Numbered from the stretch's first letter, positions 8,388 through 17,215 are shown. The stretch is DNA of 64,000 bases from Klebsiella aerogenes KCTC 2190 (GCF_000215745.1 NC_015663.1:4932780-4996779), one strand, 5' to 3'. The notes: generated from the sequence alone by a model not told the origin. Made by a program: numbers and translations.

Positions 8388-8724
8388 ACCAACCGCAGAC
8401 GTTAGTCTCTTCGTCAGATTCATAACCGCGCACAATATTGATGAGCTCTTTCACCGCATCAGCGGCATGCAGTGGATCCTGAAGCGCCTCGATTGCAGCA
8501 AAATCTTTATCTACCGATACACCGTTATTATTGTTCGTCACCATCAGGCTGAACCCTTTTCCCTGTGCGTTATCGGTTGAAAGATCCTGAAGCAATTCCG
8601 CTACTGCCTGAACCGCGATATCAGGGACATAAAGCGCCATCGGCTTGAGATAAGTTTTCTCTCGTTTTTCATTATTGTTGTTATTGACTATCGCTAATGA
8701 GTAACCTTTATTTTCACTGTTCAT
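8386..8724 (-). CDS. YoaG-like protein with tandem duplication
   Basis: A 112-residue protein whose second half matches E. coli YoaG (60 residues; VTNNNNGVSVD near the start and the terminal CGW). The first half repeats the same pattern: KGYSLAIVNNNNN, then a beta/alpha stretch ending in LLQDLSTD, before KGFSLMVTNNNNG begins the second unit at about residue 56. I infer a tandem duplication and fusion of two YoaG units; YoaG is a small dimeric protein of unknown function. It sits 9 bases after the YeaR-like gene, as in the E. coli yeaR-yoaG operon, which responds to nitrate, nitrite and nitric oxide (established knowledge). The C-terminal NVCGW is retained only in the second unit. Confidence 0.8.
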   Translation of the reverse strand: MNSENKGYSLAIVNNNNNEKREKTYLKPMALYVPDIAVQAVAELLQDLSTDNAQGKGFSLMVTNNNNGVSVDKDFAAIEALQDPLHAADAVKELINIVRGYESDEETNVCGW

Positions 8725-8733
8725 AGACTCAAC

Positions 8734-9066
8734 TTATCCCTCAATCAGAATTTTAGGGTCGACGTAAAAATCGACATTAAATACAGTATCGTCAGTTAAT
8801 GCCTCAATGCAGTGCCATTTTTCCGGAGGAAAGACACCAAACTGCCCCGCTTCAATAGTCATCGTTTCAACAGGGTCTGGGCTCGTTTCATCGGCATAAC
8901 CATAATAGCGTATTGCGCCCTGCATCACCGATAAACGCGGGTAGACGCCCTGTCGCGTACCGGCATCAAGATGGCGCTTCCAGATGGACGCGGGCGCGGT
9001 CTCTTTGGTCCACATGGGGGTGGAACGGGTCTGAACATAATGGGTAGGTATAATGATTCGTTGCAT
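8734..9066 (-). CDS. YeaR-like cupin protein (DUF1971)
   Basis: A 110-residue cupin closely resembling E. coli YeaR. Shared elements are HYVQTRSTPMW, TAPASIWKRHLDAGTRQGVYPRLSVMQG and FGVFPPEKWH; the last also occurs in the N-terminal domain of some tellurite-resistance TehB proteins. I chose the ATG at 9066, which has GAGAGG upstream and gives the family N-terminus, rather than the longer frame from 9129. In E. coli yeaR-yoaG is induced by nitrate through NarL and by nitric oxide through NsrR, but the biochemical function is unknown. Conserved histidines suggest a metal-binding barrel. Confidence 0.88.
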   Translation of the reverse strand: MQRIIIPTHYVQTRSTPMWTKETAPASIWKRHLDAGTRQGVYPRLSVMQGAIRYYGYADETSPDPVETMTIEAGQFGVFPPEKWHCIEALTDDTVFNVDFYVDPKILIEG

Positions 9067-9130
9067 GATTTGCCTCTCTTTCCGCGCCGTGAAATAGCGC
9101 CGCGAATGGAACGATATATTGCATATCATA

Positions 9131-9154
9131 TACCCCTTTCAATTGCTAAGGGTA
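9131..9154. promoter_or_regulatory. Inverted repeat upstream of yeaR-like operon
   Basis: The half-sites TACCCCTT and TAAGGGTA face each other over 8 bases. The left TACCCCT fits the NarL heptamer TACYYMT, but the spacing is not the usual 7-2-7. It lies 65 bases upstream of the YeaR-like start. A NarL or NsrR role is inferred from the E. coli operon. Confidence 0.4.
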
Positions 9155-9222
9155 TTATTTTTTCGAATCTATTTTACCTACCACTATTTATACCCATTAC
9201 GGATTATCGTTATTTAAAATAT

Positions 9223-9256
9223 AAAAAAGCGCCAGTGATAGTTCACCGGCGCCAGT
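9223..9256 (-). terminator. Rho-independent terminator of the GGDEF-EAL gene
   Basis: A stem of GCGCCAGTGA with TCACCGGCGC (one mismatch) and a 4-base loop, followed on the minus strand by a run of six T. It lies about 25 bases past the stop of the c-di-GMP gene. Confidence 0.8.
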
Positions 9257-9280
9257 TTAAAGACTGAGGATTATCTTGTT

Positions 9281-11215
9281 TCAGTTGTTATTTAACTGCC
9301 CCGGCTTGCCAATTAAATAGCCCTGAACGAGATCGCAACCCAATTGTTGCAGCGAGGTTAATTGTTCCTCGGTTTCAACACCTTCGGCGACAATGCGCAT
9401 ATGTAAGCTTTTCCCCATACTGATGATCAGGCGCACAATATCGAGGTCATCTTTTTGCATAGGTATATTGACCACAAACGAGCGATCAATTTTGATCTTA
9501 TCAAAGGGGAAATAACTTAACCGTGACAATGACGAATACCCGGTGCCAAAATCGTCAATCGAAATCTGAATCCCCTGCTCGCGTAACTGGCTGAGGATCT
9601 CCAGCGAGCGCGTATTTTCGTTAAATACATCAGATTCCGTAATCTCAAGATCAAGGCGCCGCGGGTCGAGGCCCGTCTTCTTTAGCACCGCAACCACCGT
9701 GTCTGTGAGTGAGGTATTGATAAGTTGAATCGGTGAGACGTTAACCGAAACTTTCAGTGGTTGCTCCCAGCGGGCCGCTTCCTCGCAGGCGGTCTTCAGC
9801 ACCCACTCGCCAAGTTGGTTAATCAGGCCGGTTTTCTCCGCCACCGGGATAAATTCCGTAGGCGGTACCATGCCCCGCAGCGGATGAAACCAGCGAACCA
9901 GCGCTTCGTAACCATAAATTTCACGCGACACCGTGTCGGCGATCGGCTGGTAGTAAACCTTGAACTGGTCATTTTCCAGCGCATGCAGCAGATCGTCCTC
10001 AAAGGATTTGTTGTCCTGTAAACGTTGCAACATGCCGGGACGGAAAATCTCCACATGTCCCGCACCGGATTTTTTCGCTTCATACAACGCCAGATCGGCA
10101 CATTTGTATAAGTAATCGGTGCGACTTTCAGCATCGGAGATTACGATGCCAATGCAAGCCCCGATGTTAATTAATGAATCGTAGATCTGGTACGGCTGGC
10201 TGATTTTCTCGCGGATCACATCCGCCCGCTCCAGCGCCATTTCTTCGCTCAGATCCTGCGATACCAGGGCAAATTCGTCGCCGCCAAGCCGGTACAGCGT
10301 CTCTGATGTTTTACGGAAAAACGACAGGCGGCTGGCGAGCTCCTGCAGCAGTTTGTCACCGGCATCATGTCCCAGCGTATCATTCACATCTTTAAAATTA
10401 TCCAGGTCGAACAGCATAACCACAGCGCAACCATGATAAGGTTTCACGTGATTAACCACTTCCTGTAGCCTCTGCCAGAAAGAGAGACGATTAGGCATTC
10501 CTGTTAACGAATCGTGATAAGCATCATATTGCAACCGGCGGTTCTGTACCTGCAGTTTCTCTTTTGACAGCTGCAAATCATTCGCGAGCAATTTCATGCG
10601 CACATGAGCGCGGCGCAAGTTGTTATTTTGCCGAAGCATCAATAGACCAAGAGTGATACACATCGTAATCAGCAAGATTGAAATCACCGAATAGATGTAA
10701 TAGAGATGCTGAATCTTATCGTGCGTAAGATTAACGACATCAAAGTCCTGCGCCAGGGTCATGGAGGCCAGTGAGGTCATCGGACCATCTAACTTACTCA
10801 TGGTATGCAGCAGAGTCACCATCTGCTCAGGCGTCATGGTGTCCAGTTGCCGATCGAGTTGATCGAGGATCTGAATCAGACTGGTCACCGTTGCCTGCCG
10901 CTGCTCGCTTTTTCTGATGAACTGGCCAAGATCGCCCTGTTGCAGCAGCTCGATCTGACTCATCATTATTTCCAGGCGCAGGCGTACCTCATCGCGGTCG
11001 GTCCCCTTCACGTTCAGCGCCAGGGCGCTTAAACGAGCCTCGAGACGCATGTATTCGGAGACCATCTGAGACACAGACCACGAGTCGGTATAACGGGTTA
11101 ATTTTTGCAGCTCACTCTGCCGCTCATGCACCAGATAGGTAATGTATCCGGTGACGATAAAAAGCGACAAAATAATGGCAGTGAGTATTCGATTCAAGAT
11201 CAGAGCCTTACTCAA
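9281..11215 (-). CDS. Membrane GGDEF-EAL c-di-GMP enzyme
   Basis: A 644-residue inner-membrane protein. A membrane segment at residues 8-28, a periplasmic helical sensor of about 140 residues and a second segment near 173-195 are followed by a linker helix, GGDEF and EAL domains. The GGDEF domain has an intact RLGGDEF site. The EAL domain keeps YEALVRW, SVNVSP, EITESD, DDFGTGYSS, KIDRSF and EGVETEEQ, so phosphodiesterase activity is expected and cyclase activity is possible. It overlaps the preceding periplasmic molybdopterin-fold protein gene by 8 bases, which suggests a coupled pair with the small protein as input. A strong terminator follows. It is intact, with no sign of degeneration. Confidence 0.93.
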   Translation of the reverse strand: MSKALILNRILTAIILSLFIVTGYITYLVHERQSELQKLTRYTDSWSVSQMVSEYMRLEARLSALALNVKGTDRDEVRLRLEIMMSQIELLQQGDLGQFIRKSEQRQATVTSLIQILDQLDRQLDTMTPEQMVTLLHTMSKLDGPMTSLASMTLAQDFDVVNLTHDKIQHLYYIYSVISILLITMCITLGLLMLRQNNNLRRAHVRMKLLANDLQLSKEKLQVQNRRLQYDAYHDSLTGMPNRLSFWQRLQEVVNHVKPYHGCAVVMLFDLDNFKDVNDTLGHDAGDKLLQELASRLSFFRKTSETLYRLGGDEFALVSQDLSEEMALERADVIREKISQPYQIYDSLINIGACIGIVISDAESRTDYLYKCADLALYEAKKSGAGHVEIFRPGMLQRLQDNKSFEDDLLHALENDQFKVYYQPIADTVSREIYGYEALVRWFHPLRGMVPPTEFIPVAEKTGLINQLGEWVLKTACEEAARWEQPLKVSVNVSPIQLINTSLTDTVVAVLKKTGLDPRRLDLEITESDVFNENTRSLEILSQLREQGIQISIDDFGTGYSSLSRLSYFPFDKIKIDRSFVVNIPMQKDDLDIVRLIISMGKSLHMRIVAEGVETEEQLTSLQQLGCDLVQGYLIGKPGQLNNN

Positions 11216-11705
11216 TTATAATCTTTGAAACCTGCCATGCTGAGCGGGAATAATAGATTTGGTTTTGTAACTCCGCGCTACTATCGTAGGGATAAACAAT
11301 AAAAAGGGGCCCTTTATCACGAATGCGCATATATTCACCATTCATCTTCAGCGCCAGAATCACCGGGAATTTATGAAAATCCTCCACTGGTACCTCAGTG
11401 GTATAATCGTTAAGGGCCATCACCTTCGCCGTCTTACCTTGCGCGCCCACTAAGTCCATAAGTTTGCTAAGTGAAATACCATCAAAGCGCACTTTCCCTG
11501 AATACCACGGAGTGGTGGTGATCACTGTCTCATTGCCCAATTTTTCTAGCGCGGCAATGTCAAATACGGCGGTATCACCTTCGTTTGTATTGGTAATCTT
11601 TCCTGAAATGGTTAAAACGGGTTTGCCTGTTGGCGCAGGCAGTTTTTCTGCGAAAGCATTGGGTAAAACCAAAACATAAAATAAAACTGCAAAAATTAGA
11701 CGCAT
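11208..11705 (-). CDS. Exported molybdopterin-fold protein, partner of GGDEF-EAL sensor
   Basis: A 165-residue protein with a signal peptide (MRLIFAVLFYVLVLPNAFA, cleaved before EKLPAP) and a domain like the sulphite-oxidase molybdopterin-binding fold (DGISLSKLMDLVGA, then LNDYTTEVP and KGPLFIVYPYD). The usual cofactor cysteine is not evident, so it may be a ligand-binding rather than catalytic version. The ATG at 11705 is chosen because GGTGGGTG lies just before it and the signal peptide starts there; a longer frame from 11786 lacks such support. Its 3' end overlaps the c-di-GMP gene by 8 bases. Confidence 0.75.
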   Translation of the reverse strand: MRLIFAVLFYVLVLPNAFAEKLPAPTGKPVLTISGKITNTNEGDTAVFDIAALEKLGNETVITTTPWYSGKVRFDGISLSKLMDLVGAQGKTAKVMALNDYTTEVPVEDFHKFPVILALKMNGEYMRIRDKGPLFIVYPYDSSAELQNQIYYSRSAWQVSKIIIE

Positions 11706-11992
11706 ATCACCCACCATATCCAGCGTTGGAGATAGTAATTGTAAACCATTTACGTGAATTCTTAAAAGCTGTCCCAGTAGGACCACAAAAATAAAATAGC
11801 AGTTATGGTCAACAGTTAACCCACGCCAGTGGTGGAAATTAAATGTTCGATTTAGACATTTTTTACTTTATTGTCTTTCATGCTGGTAAAAAACTTTTCA
11901 GCTGCGCTTATGCGCGGTAATCTCGTTAACGGCGCGAAGATAAGAAAGCGTCTCATTCAAATAATAACAAGTTAACAACAAACAGGACAGGC

Positions 11993-13312
11993 ATGGACTC
12001 AACGCTTATTTCTCCCGACTCCGGCAAGGGGGTTGCTTCTCTTCATCGCGCTCGTCGTGCGGCATGGGGAAGCTTTGCCGGCGCCGTCGTCGACTGGTAC
12101 GATTTTCTGTTGTACGGCATTACCGCCGCACTGGTGTTCAACCGCGAATTTTTCCCACAAATTGGCCCGGCGATGGGCACGCTCGCAGCCTTCGCGACCT
12201 TCGGCGTCGGCTTCCTCTTCCGCCCGCTCGGCGGCATTATCTTCGGCCATTTCGGCGACCGTTTAGGCCGTAAGCGCATGCTGATGATGACCGTGTGGAT
12301 GATGGGGATCGCCACCGCCTGCATCGGCCTACTGCCTTCCTTTAACCAGATTGGCTGGTGGGCCCCGGTTTTGTTGGTTATTTTACGCGCAGTGCAGGGC
12401 TTCGCCGTCGGCGGTGAATGGGGCGGCGCGGCATTGCTGTCGGTTGAAAGCGCGCCAAAAAACAAAAAGGCGTTCTATAGCAGCGGCGTGCAGGTGGGTT
12501 ATGGCGTCGGTCTTTTACTCTCCACTGGGCTGGTATCGCTTATCAGCAGTTTCACCACCGATGAGCAGTTCCTTAGCTGGGGCTGGCGCCTGCCATTCCT
12601 GTTTAGCGTAGTGCTGGTACTGGGGGCATTGTGGATCCGCAACGGCATGAGCGAGTCGGCAGAATTTGAACAGCAGTTGCAGAAAACGCCAGCCGCGAAG
12701 AAAAAACGCCTGCCGGTACTGGAAGCGTTGGCGCGCCATCCCGGCGCCTTCTTATTGATCACCGCCCTGCGCCTGTGTGAACTGTTAACGATGTACATCG
12801 TGACCGCCTTCGCCCTCAACTACTCGACACAAAATCTCGGCCTGCCGCGTGAACTGTTCCTCAATGTTGGGTTGCTGGTGGGCGGTATTAGCTGTATTAC
12901 CATTCCCTGCTTTGCGTGGCTGGCGGATAGGTTTGGCCGCCGTCGTATCTATATTACCGGGGCGCTGATCGGAACATTAAGCGGCTTCCCCTTCTTTATG
13001 GCGCTGGAGCAGCACTCGCTGTTCTGGATCCTGTTTTTTGCCCTGATGCTGGCCAACATCGCCCATGATATGGTGGTCTGCGTACAGCAGCCGATGTTTA
13101 CCGAAATGTTTGGCGCCAGCTATCGTTACAGCGGCGCAGGCGTCGGCTACCAGGTGGCCAGCGTGGTCGGCGGCGGTTTTACGCCATTTATCGCCGCCGC
13201 GCTGGTCACCTTCTCTGGCGGGTCATGGCATAGCGTGGCGATTTATCTGACGGTCGGCTGCCTGCTCTCCGCCGTTACGGCGATGTTGATGAAAACCCTC
13301 CATCCGGCATAA
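11993..13312 (+). CDS. shiA: Shikimate/H+ symporter ShiA
   Basis: A 439-residue major facilitator protein nearly collinear with E. coli ShiA (MDSTLIS start, GSFAGAVVDWYDFLLYGI, GDRLGRKR after helix 2, and RFGRRR in the middle loop). It imports shikimate and dehydroshikimate with protons across the inner membrane. The ribosome site AGGACAGG precedes ATG. In E. coli its leader is a target of the iron-responsive sRNA RyhB (established knowledge); the 206-base upstream gap could hold such a leader, but I did not trace a pairing. The next gene starts 13 bases downstream with its own GGGAGG site, so the two are probably co-transcribed. Confidence 0.96.
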   Translation: MDSTLISPDSGKGVASLHRARRAAWGSFAGAVVDWYDFLLYGITAALVFNREFFPQIGPAMGTLAAFATFGVGFLFRPLGGIIFGHFGDRLGRKRMLMMTVWMMGIATACIGLLPSFNQIGWWAPVLLVILRAVQGFAVGGEWGGAALLSVESAPKNKKAFYSSGVQVGYGVGLLLSTGLVSLISSFTTDEQFLSWGWRLPFLFSVVLVLGALWIRNGMSESAEFEQQLQKTPAAKKKRLPVLEALARHPGAFLLITALRLCELLTMYIVTAFALNYSTQNLGLPRELFLNVGLLVGGISCITIPCFAWLADRFGRRRIYITGALIGTLSGFPFFMALEQHSLFWILFFALMLANIAHDMVVCVQQPMFTEMFGASYRYSGAGVGYQVASVVGGGFTPFIAAALVTFSGGSWHSVAIYLTVGCLLSAVTAMLMKTLHPA

Positions 13313-13325
13313 AAAGGGAGGCTTT

Positions 13326-14066
13326 ATGCGCGAACCACATAACGCAGGCTGTTTGCCCATCCGCTTCAATATCGGCGGATTACCGATTGTCCAATGCGAT
13401 GATCCCACGCTCGCCGAACAGCCTCTGTTCGAGCGCGCGCGCCGCGGCGAAGCCGTCGCTCAACTCTGGCAGGCGCCGCAAGGGTTCGTGGTTCCTGGCA
13501 GTTACCGGAAATTCGCCAATCTGGCCACCGTCAGTGAATCCTTTGCCGCCCGTGGCTGGCCGGTGTGGATGCGTCGATCCGGAGGCGGGCTGGTGCCGCA
13601 GGGGCCCGGGATCCTCAACCTGAGTCTTGCCTGGCCGGTAATCCAGCCATTAGGCGAAGCCGCCGAACCCATCTATCTGTTGTTATGTGGAATATTGCAA
13701 CGCACGCTTTCGACTCTTGGCGTCGAAAGCCATTTTCAGGCCGTCAGCGGTTCTTTTTGCGACGGCCGCTATAATCTGGCCTGCGGTGAGGGAGAAAACG
13801 CGCGCAAGATTGCCGGTACCGCTCAATACTGGCGGCCCATAGCCGAAAGCCAGGGTCACATTGTCCTGGCTCACGCCGTGATATTACTGGATGCCGATCT
13901 GCAGGCCGCGCATCAGGCGGCCAATGATATCGAGGCGCTGCTCGGCAGCGGTAAGGTCTACCGCGCGGACAAAACGATTACGCTCGCCGAATTATTGCCC
14001 GGTGAACCCGACCTCATCGAGCGATTCAGGCTGGCGCTAGCTAAGGCATTGCAACGGGTGTCTTAA
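13326..14066 (+). CDS. Lipoate/biotin-protein ligase family protein
   Basis: A 246-residue member of the LplA/BPL fold. MRRSGGGLVPQGPGILNLSL (about residues 79-98) is the RRxSGGG loop and the GILN stretch of lipoate ligases, and RKIAGTAQ (near 159-166) carries the catalytic lysine. Such enzymes activate lipoate or octanoate with ATP, or transfer an acyl group, to a carrier lysine. It lacks the extra C-terminal accessory domain of E. coli LplA, so it may need another protein or transfer only. It lies 13 bases after shiA, is probably co-transcribed, and converges on the HPP gene with only 5 bases between stops. The target protein is unknown. Confidence 0.78.
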   Translation: MREPHNAGCLPIRFNIGGLPIVQCDDPTLAEQPLFERARRGEAVAQLWQAPQGFVVPGSYRKFANLATVSESFAARGWPVWMRRSGGGLVPQGPGILNLSLAWPVIQPLGEAAEPIYLLLCGILQRTLSTLGVESHFQAVSGSFCDGRYNLACGEGENARKIAGTAQYWRPIAESQGHIVLAHAVILLDADLQAAHQAANDIEALLGSGKVYRADKTITLAELLPGEPDLIERFRLALAKALQRVS

Positions 14067-14071
14067 TAGCA

Positions 14072-14809
14072 TCACTGGCGCGCTTTTTGACCGGCGGCGA
14101 GACGCAGCCGAGCCTGCTGTTCGATATTCTCCAGTAGTTCCTGCACATCGTCCTCGCCGATATCAAGGAACTGCCCTTCCATCAGCGCGGCGTGAATATC
14201 TTCGCGAGTGACTGCAATCCCCATCGGCACTACATTCGGCTTCACCTCTTCCGCCGCCAGCGGATGCGGATAGCGGCGCCCGACCAGATTGTTGAAGACG
14301 ATCGCCAGCAGCGCCAACATCATGGAGTTCAATAATACCGGCGTCAGCACAAACTGGTAGCCTTCACTGTGTACGCCGGCGCCGCCAAGTATGGCCGTGA
14401 GCGCCACCGCGCCGCCAGGCGGATGCAGACAACGCAAAAAGTACATTCCAGCGATCGCCAGCGCCGCCGCCAGGCCGCAGGCGATTGCCGTATCCGGCAC
14501 CAGTAGTCCGACGGTGACGCCGATCAGCGCCGAAAGCACGTTGCCGCCAACGATAGACCAGGGCTGAGCAAGCGGGCTGCTGGGTACGCCAAATAGCAAT
14601 ACCGCCGAGGCCCCCATCGGCGCAATAAACCACAGATTCACCTCACCCAACAGCCAGTGGCTGAACATACTGGTCACCGCCAGTCCGGTCCCCGCACCGA
14701 TCGATCCCAGCACAATATGCTTTTTAGCAACGGGTAAGGCATGAGGTTTTAAACGGCCAAGAAAAATACGCGCGCGAGAAAATAGCGGGCGCTGTAAAAC
14801 GCGTAACAT
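14072..14809 (-). CDS. HPP-family integral membrane protein
   Basis: A 245-residue protein with the family-naming HPPGGA motif (near residue 135) after about four hydrophobic segments, and a charged cytoplasmic C-terminal tail of about 60 residues. HPP proteins include nitrite transporters in plants and cyanobacteria; bacterial members are often uncharacterised. The cytoplasmic tail (TREDIHAALMEGQFLDIGEDD) resembles an incomplete regulatory domain rather than full CBS pairs. The gene is divergent from the SahH-like gene and convergent with the lipoate-ligase-like gene. Its substrate cannot be told from sequence. Confidence 0.8.
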   Translation of the reverse strand: MLRVLQRPLFSRARIFLGRLKPHALPVAKKHIVLGSIGAGTGLAVTSMFSHWLLGEVNLWFIAPMGASAVLLFGVPSSPLAQPWSIVGGNVLSALIGVTVGLLVPDTAIACGLAAALAIAGMYFLRCLHPPGGAVALTAILGGAGVHSEGYQFVLTPVLLNSMMLALLAIVFNNLVGRRYPHPLAAEEVKPNVVPMGIAVTREDIHAALMEGQFLDIGEDDVQELLENIEQQARLRLAAGQKARQ

Positions 14810-14925
14810 CGAACGAATCGCTCACATCATAGGAATAAATGATGTTTCATTGTCTTTATTTAACCATTCATTAACAACCATGTATTTATGATGCCTATTA
14901 TTTGCAACTTTACCGGGCAGTGTGG

Positions 14926-15008
14926 GTTATGTGATTTTTACACCCTGCGTTAGAATCATCTTCCCCACCGGGGTTAAACCCACTCTACGGATTAAAGGTC
15001 ACAATACG
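14926..15008 (+). promoter_or_regulatory. Structured leader before the SahH-like gene
   Basis: GTGGGTT (14926-14932) can pair with AACCCAC (14976-14982), enclosing a CCCC-ACC-GGGG hairpin, ahead of the proposed GTG start at 15009. It does not match the SAH or SAM riboswitch sequences I know. It could equally be chance structure in an untranslated leader, or part of the coding region if translation begins at 14922. Confidence 0.3.
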
Positions 15009-16118
15009 GTGAATAATAAGACAAATTTAACGAAAGAAGTGGCATGGGCCAGCCAGAATATGCCGCGTACCCTGCGTCAGGTGGCGGCCCTTCCTGACCT
15101 CAGCGAAGTGCGCCTGGCCTGCTGTATGCATCTGGATATGAAAATGATCCCGCTGGTGCAGGGGCTCCTTGAGAAAGGGGCGAAAGTCTTTTTGACCACC
15201 TGTAATCCAACCACCGTGCAGGATGAGGTTGTCTCCTGGCTGGTGGAGCGCGGCGCGGAAGCCTGCGCCTGGCGCAATATGAGCGACGCTGACTGGCAAC
15301 AATCATGGGAAAAAGCCATCGCCTGGGGGCCAACTCACCTTTGTGAAATGGGTGCGGATATTACCACCCTGCTCCACCAGCGCGGCGAGTTCGGCAATGT
15401 CGTCGCCGGCCTTGAAGCCACCGGCTCCGGCGTCAATCGCCTCGGTGATATTCGCCCCGGCTACCCTATCTTTAACTGGGATGATCTGCCGGTCAAAGAA
15501 GGGCTACATAACCGCCATATGGTTGGCCTGACGGCCTGGCACACATTCTTCCAGACTACTCACCTGACCCTACATGAGAAAAAAGTGCTGGTGATCGGCT
15601 ACGGCCTGGTCGGGCAAGGCGTCGCCGCCGCGGCAAAAGCCTTCGGCGGCCAGGTTATGGTGGCGGAAATCGATCCCGCGCGCCGTTTACAGGCCGCTTA
15701 TGACGGCTGGCATGTCGTGGATTTACAGGATGCCATCGCATCAGCCGACGTCGTCGCTACCGCCACCGGCGGCAAAAAAGTGGTCAACAGCCTGGCGCTG
15801 GACAGCGCTAAAGATGGCGTATTTATTCTCAACGTCGGCCACGTGGCGGAAGAGATTGACTGCGAACACCTGCGCCAGTTCCCGCATGAAGAGGTTATGC
15901 CCTATATCAACGCTTATCGGATGCCGGGGAAAACAATCTATCTAATGGCCGATGGCTCAATGCTCAACCTTACCGCCGGTTTTGGCGATAGCCTGAATGC
16001 GTTTGATGTCACCCTTGCGGTGATGGCCAGCGGCATTCGTCATATCGTTACCGATGGCATGCAGGCTAAAGCGGATGTTTATCTGCTGCCGCAAAGCGTG
16101 TGGCAGCAGGCGCTGTAA
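15009..16118 (+). CDS. S-adenosylhomocysteinase-like NAD-binding protein
   Basis: A 369-residue SahH-family protein (398 if the ATG at 14922 is used). The substrate-domain stretch LTTCNPTTVQDEV and the NAD loop GYGLVGQG are clear, and LNVGHVAEEID resembles the family NxGHFxxEID. SahH normally splits S-adenosylhomocysteine to adenosine and homocysteine. It differs from standard enzymes: the catalytic-loop lysine is present (LPVKEGLHN), but the following Asp of SKFDN aligns with His, and the C-terminal Lys/Tyr tail that completes the partner subunit's NAD site is absent. Enterobacteria usually use Pfs/LuxS instead. It may therefore act on another substrate. The GTG start is favoured by an AAAGG site 10 to 11 bases upstream, though not strongly. 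Confidence 0.75.
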   Translation: MNNKTNLTKEVAWASQNMPRTLRQVAALPDLSEVRLACCMHLDMKMIPLVQGLLEKGAKVFLTTCNPTTVQDEVVSWLVERGAEACAWRNMSDADWQQSWEKAIAWGPTHLCEMGADITTLLHQRGEFGNVVAGLEATGSGVNRLGDIRPGYPIFNWDDLPVKEGLHNRHMVGLTAWHTFFQTTHLTLHEKKVLVIGYGLVGQGVAAAAKAFGGQVMVAEIDPARRLQAAYDGWHVVDLQDAIASADVVATATGGKKVVNSLALDSAKDGVFILNVGHVAEEIDCEHLRQFPHEEVMPYINAYRMPGKTIYLMADGSMLNLTAGFGDSLNAFDVTLAVMASGIRHIVTDGMQAKADVYLLPQSVWQQAL

Positions 16119-16125
16119 GCACTGT

Positions 16126-16151
16126 TTCGGGGGGCCGGTCGGCGCCCCGAA
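16126..16151. terminator. Hairpin between convergent SahH-like and cobT genes
   Basis: TTCGGGGGGCC pairs with GGCGCCCCGAA with one mismatch. It has no T run, so it may be a weak or Rho-aided terminator serving both convergent genes. Confidence 0.5.
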
Positions 16152-16156
16152 GCCGC

Positions 16157-17215
16157 TTAACGGGTTTCCGGCAGCACGATATTGCTCTCAGCCAGCGTCC
16201 CCATATTGTTGAACATTGCCCCTGCCGCCTCGACCAGATGCATGGCTAACGCCGCGCCGCTGCCCTCGCCTAAGCGCATGCCCATCTCCAGATAAGGTTG
16301 CAACTGCAGGTGTTCCAGCGCAATACGTGCCCCCTTCTCCGCCGACAGATGCGACGGTATCAGGTACGGATGCAACTGTGGCGCGATCCGGCAGGCCGCC
16401 AGTGCTGAAGCGTACGATAAAAAGCCATCGAGTATCACCGGCAATCCGCAGGAAGCGGCGCCCAGCATGACCCCAGCCATCCCGAGCAAATCAAAACCGC
16501 CCACTTTTGCCAGCACATCAAGGCCATCGCCTGATGAAGGTTGATTGACCGCTATCGCCCGGCGTACCACTTCCGCCTTATGCGCCAGCTGCGATACTGG
16601 AAGGTTCGCGCCGATGCCCACAACATCGCCGGCATCATGGCCGGTCAGCACGCTGACCACGGCCGCAGCAGGCGTGGTGTTCGCCATCCCCAGCTCGCCC
16701 ACGCCGAACAGACGCACGCCCTGCTCCGCAAGCTGGCGGGTGTAGCGCATGCTCGCCAGTAGCAGCGTTTCAGCCTGCTCGCGACTCATCGCCGCGGTAC
16801 AGGCAATATTGCCGCTGCCGCGCGCCACTTTCATATTTACCAGCCCAGGGATCGGTTCGGCGTCAATACCGATGTCAACTACCTGAACATCAGCCCCGGC
16901 CTGCGCTGCCAGCACGCAAACGCCGGTATTCTTACGGGTCATATTGGCCGCCTGGATAGCGGTCACCGTTTGTGGCGAGACGGTAACACCTTCATGCCAG
17001 ACGCCGTGGTCGGCGCACATAACCACAATAGTTTTGCGTGCAAAATGTAGCCCGCCCTGTAGCCCCGGCATACCGGCTAACTGAATCGCCAGCGATTCCA
17101 GACGCCCCAGGCTGCCGGGAGGTTTCAACAAGCCGTCAATATGCTCACGAGCCCGCGACATCGCGCTTTCGTCCGGTCGCGGGATGGCCGCTAACCATTC
17201 AGTTATTGTATTCAT
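16157..17215 (-). CDS. cobT: Nicotinate-nucleotide-dimethylbenzimidazole phosphoribosyltransferase CobT
   Basis: A 352-residue CobT. It moves the phosphoribosyl group of nicotinate mononucleotide to 5,6-dimethylbenzimidazole, giving alpha-ribazole phosphate for the lower ligand of cobalamin. The family stretches [32 protein letters not shown] and the C-terminal glutamate-containing [14 protein letters not shown] are present; E317 of the Salmonella enzyme, the catalytic base, falls in the last of these. It is the third gene of the minus-strand cobUST group, 27 bases after cobS. Length matches E. coli (359). Confidence 0.96.
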   Translation of the reverse strand: MNTITEWLAAIPRPDESAMSRAREHIDGLLKPPGSLGRLESLAIQLAGMPGLQGGLHFARKTIVVMCADHGVWHEGVTVSPQTVTAIQAANMTRKNTGVCVLAAQAGADVQVVDIGIDAEPIPGLVNMKVARGSGNIACTAAMSREQAETLLLASMRYTRQLAEQGVRLFGVGELGMANTTPAAAVVSVLTGHDAGDVVGIGANLPVSQLAHKAEVVRRAIAVNQPSSGDGLDVLAKVGGFDLLGMAGVMLGAASCGLPVILDGFLSYASALAACRIAPQLHPYLIPSHLSAEKGARIALEHLQLQPYLEMGMRLGEGSGAALAMHLVEAAGAMFNNMGTLAESNIVLPETR

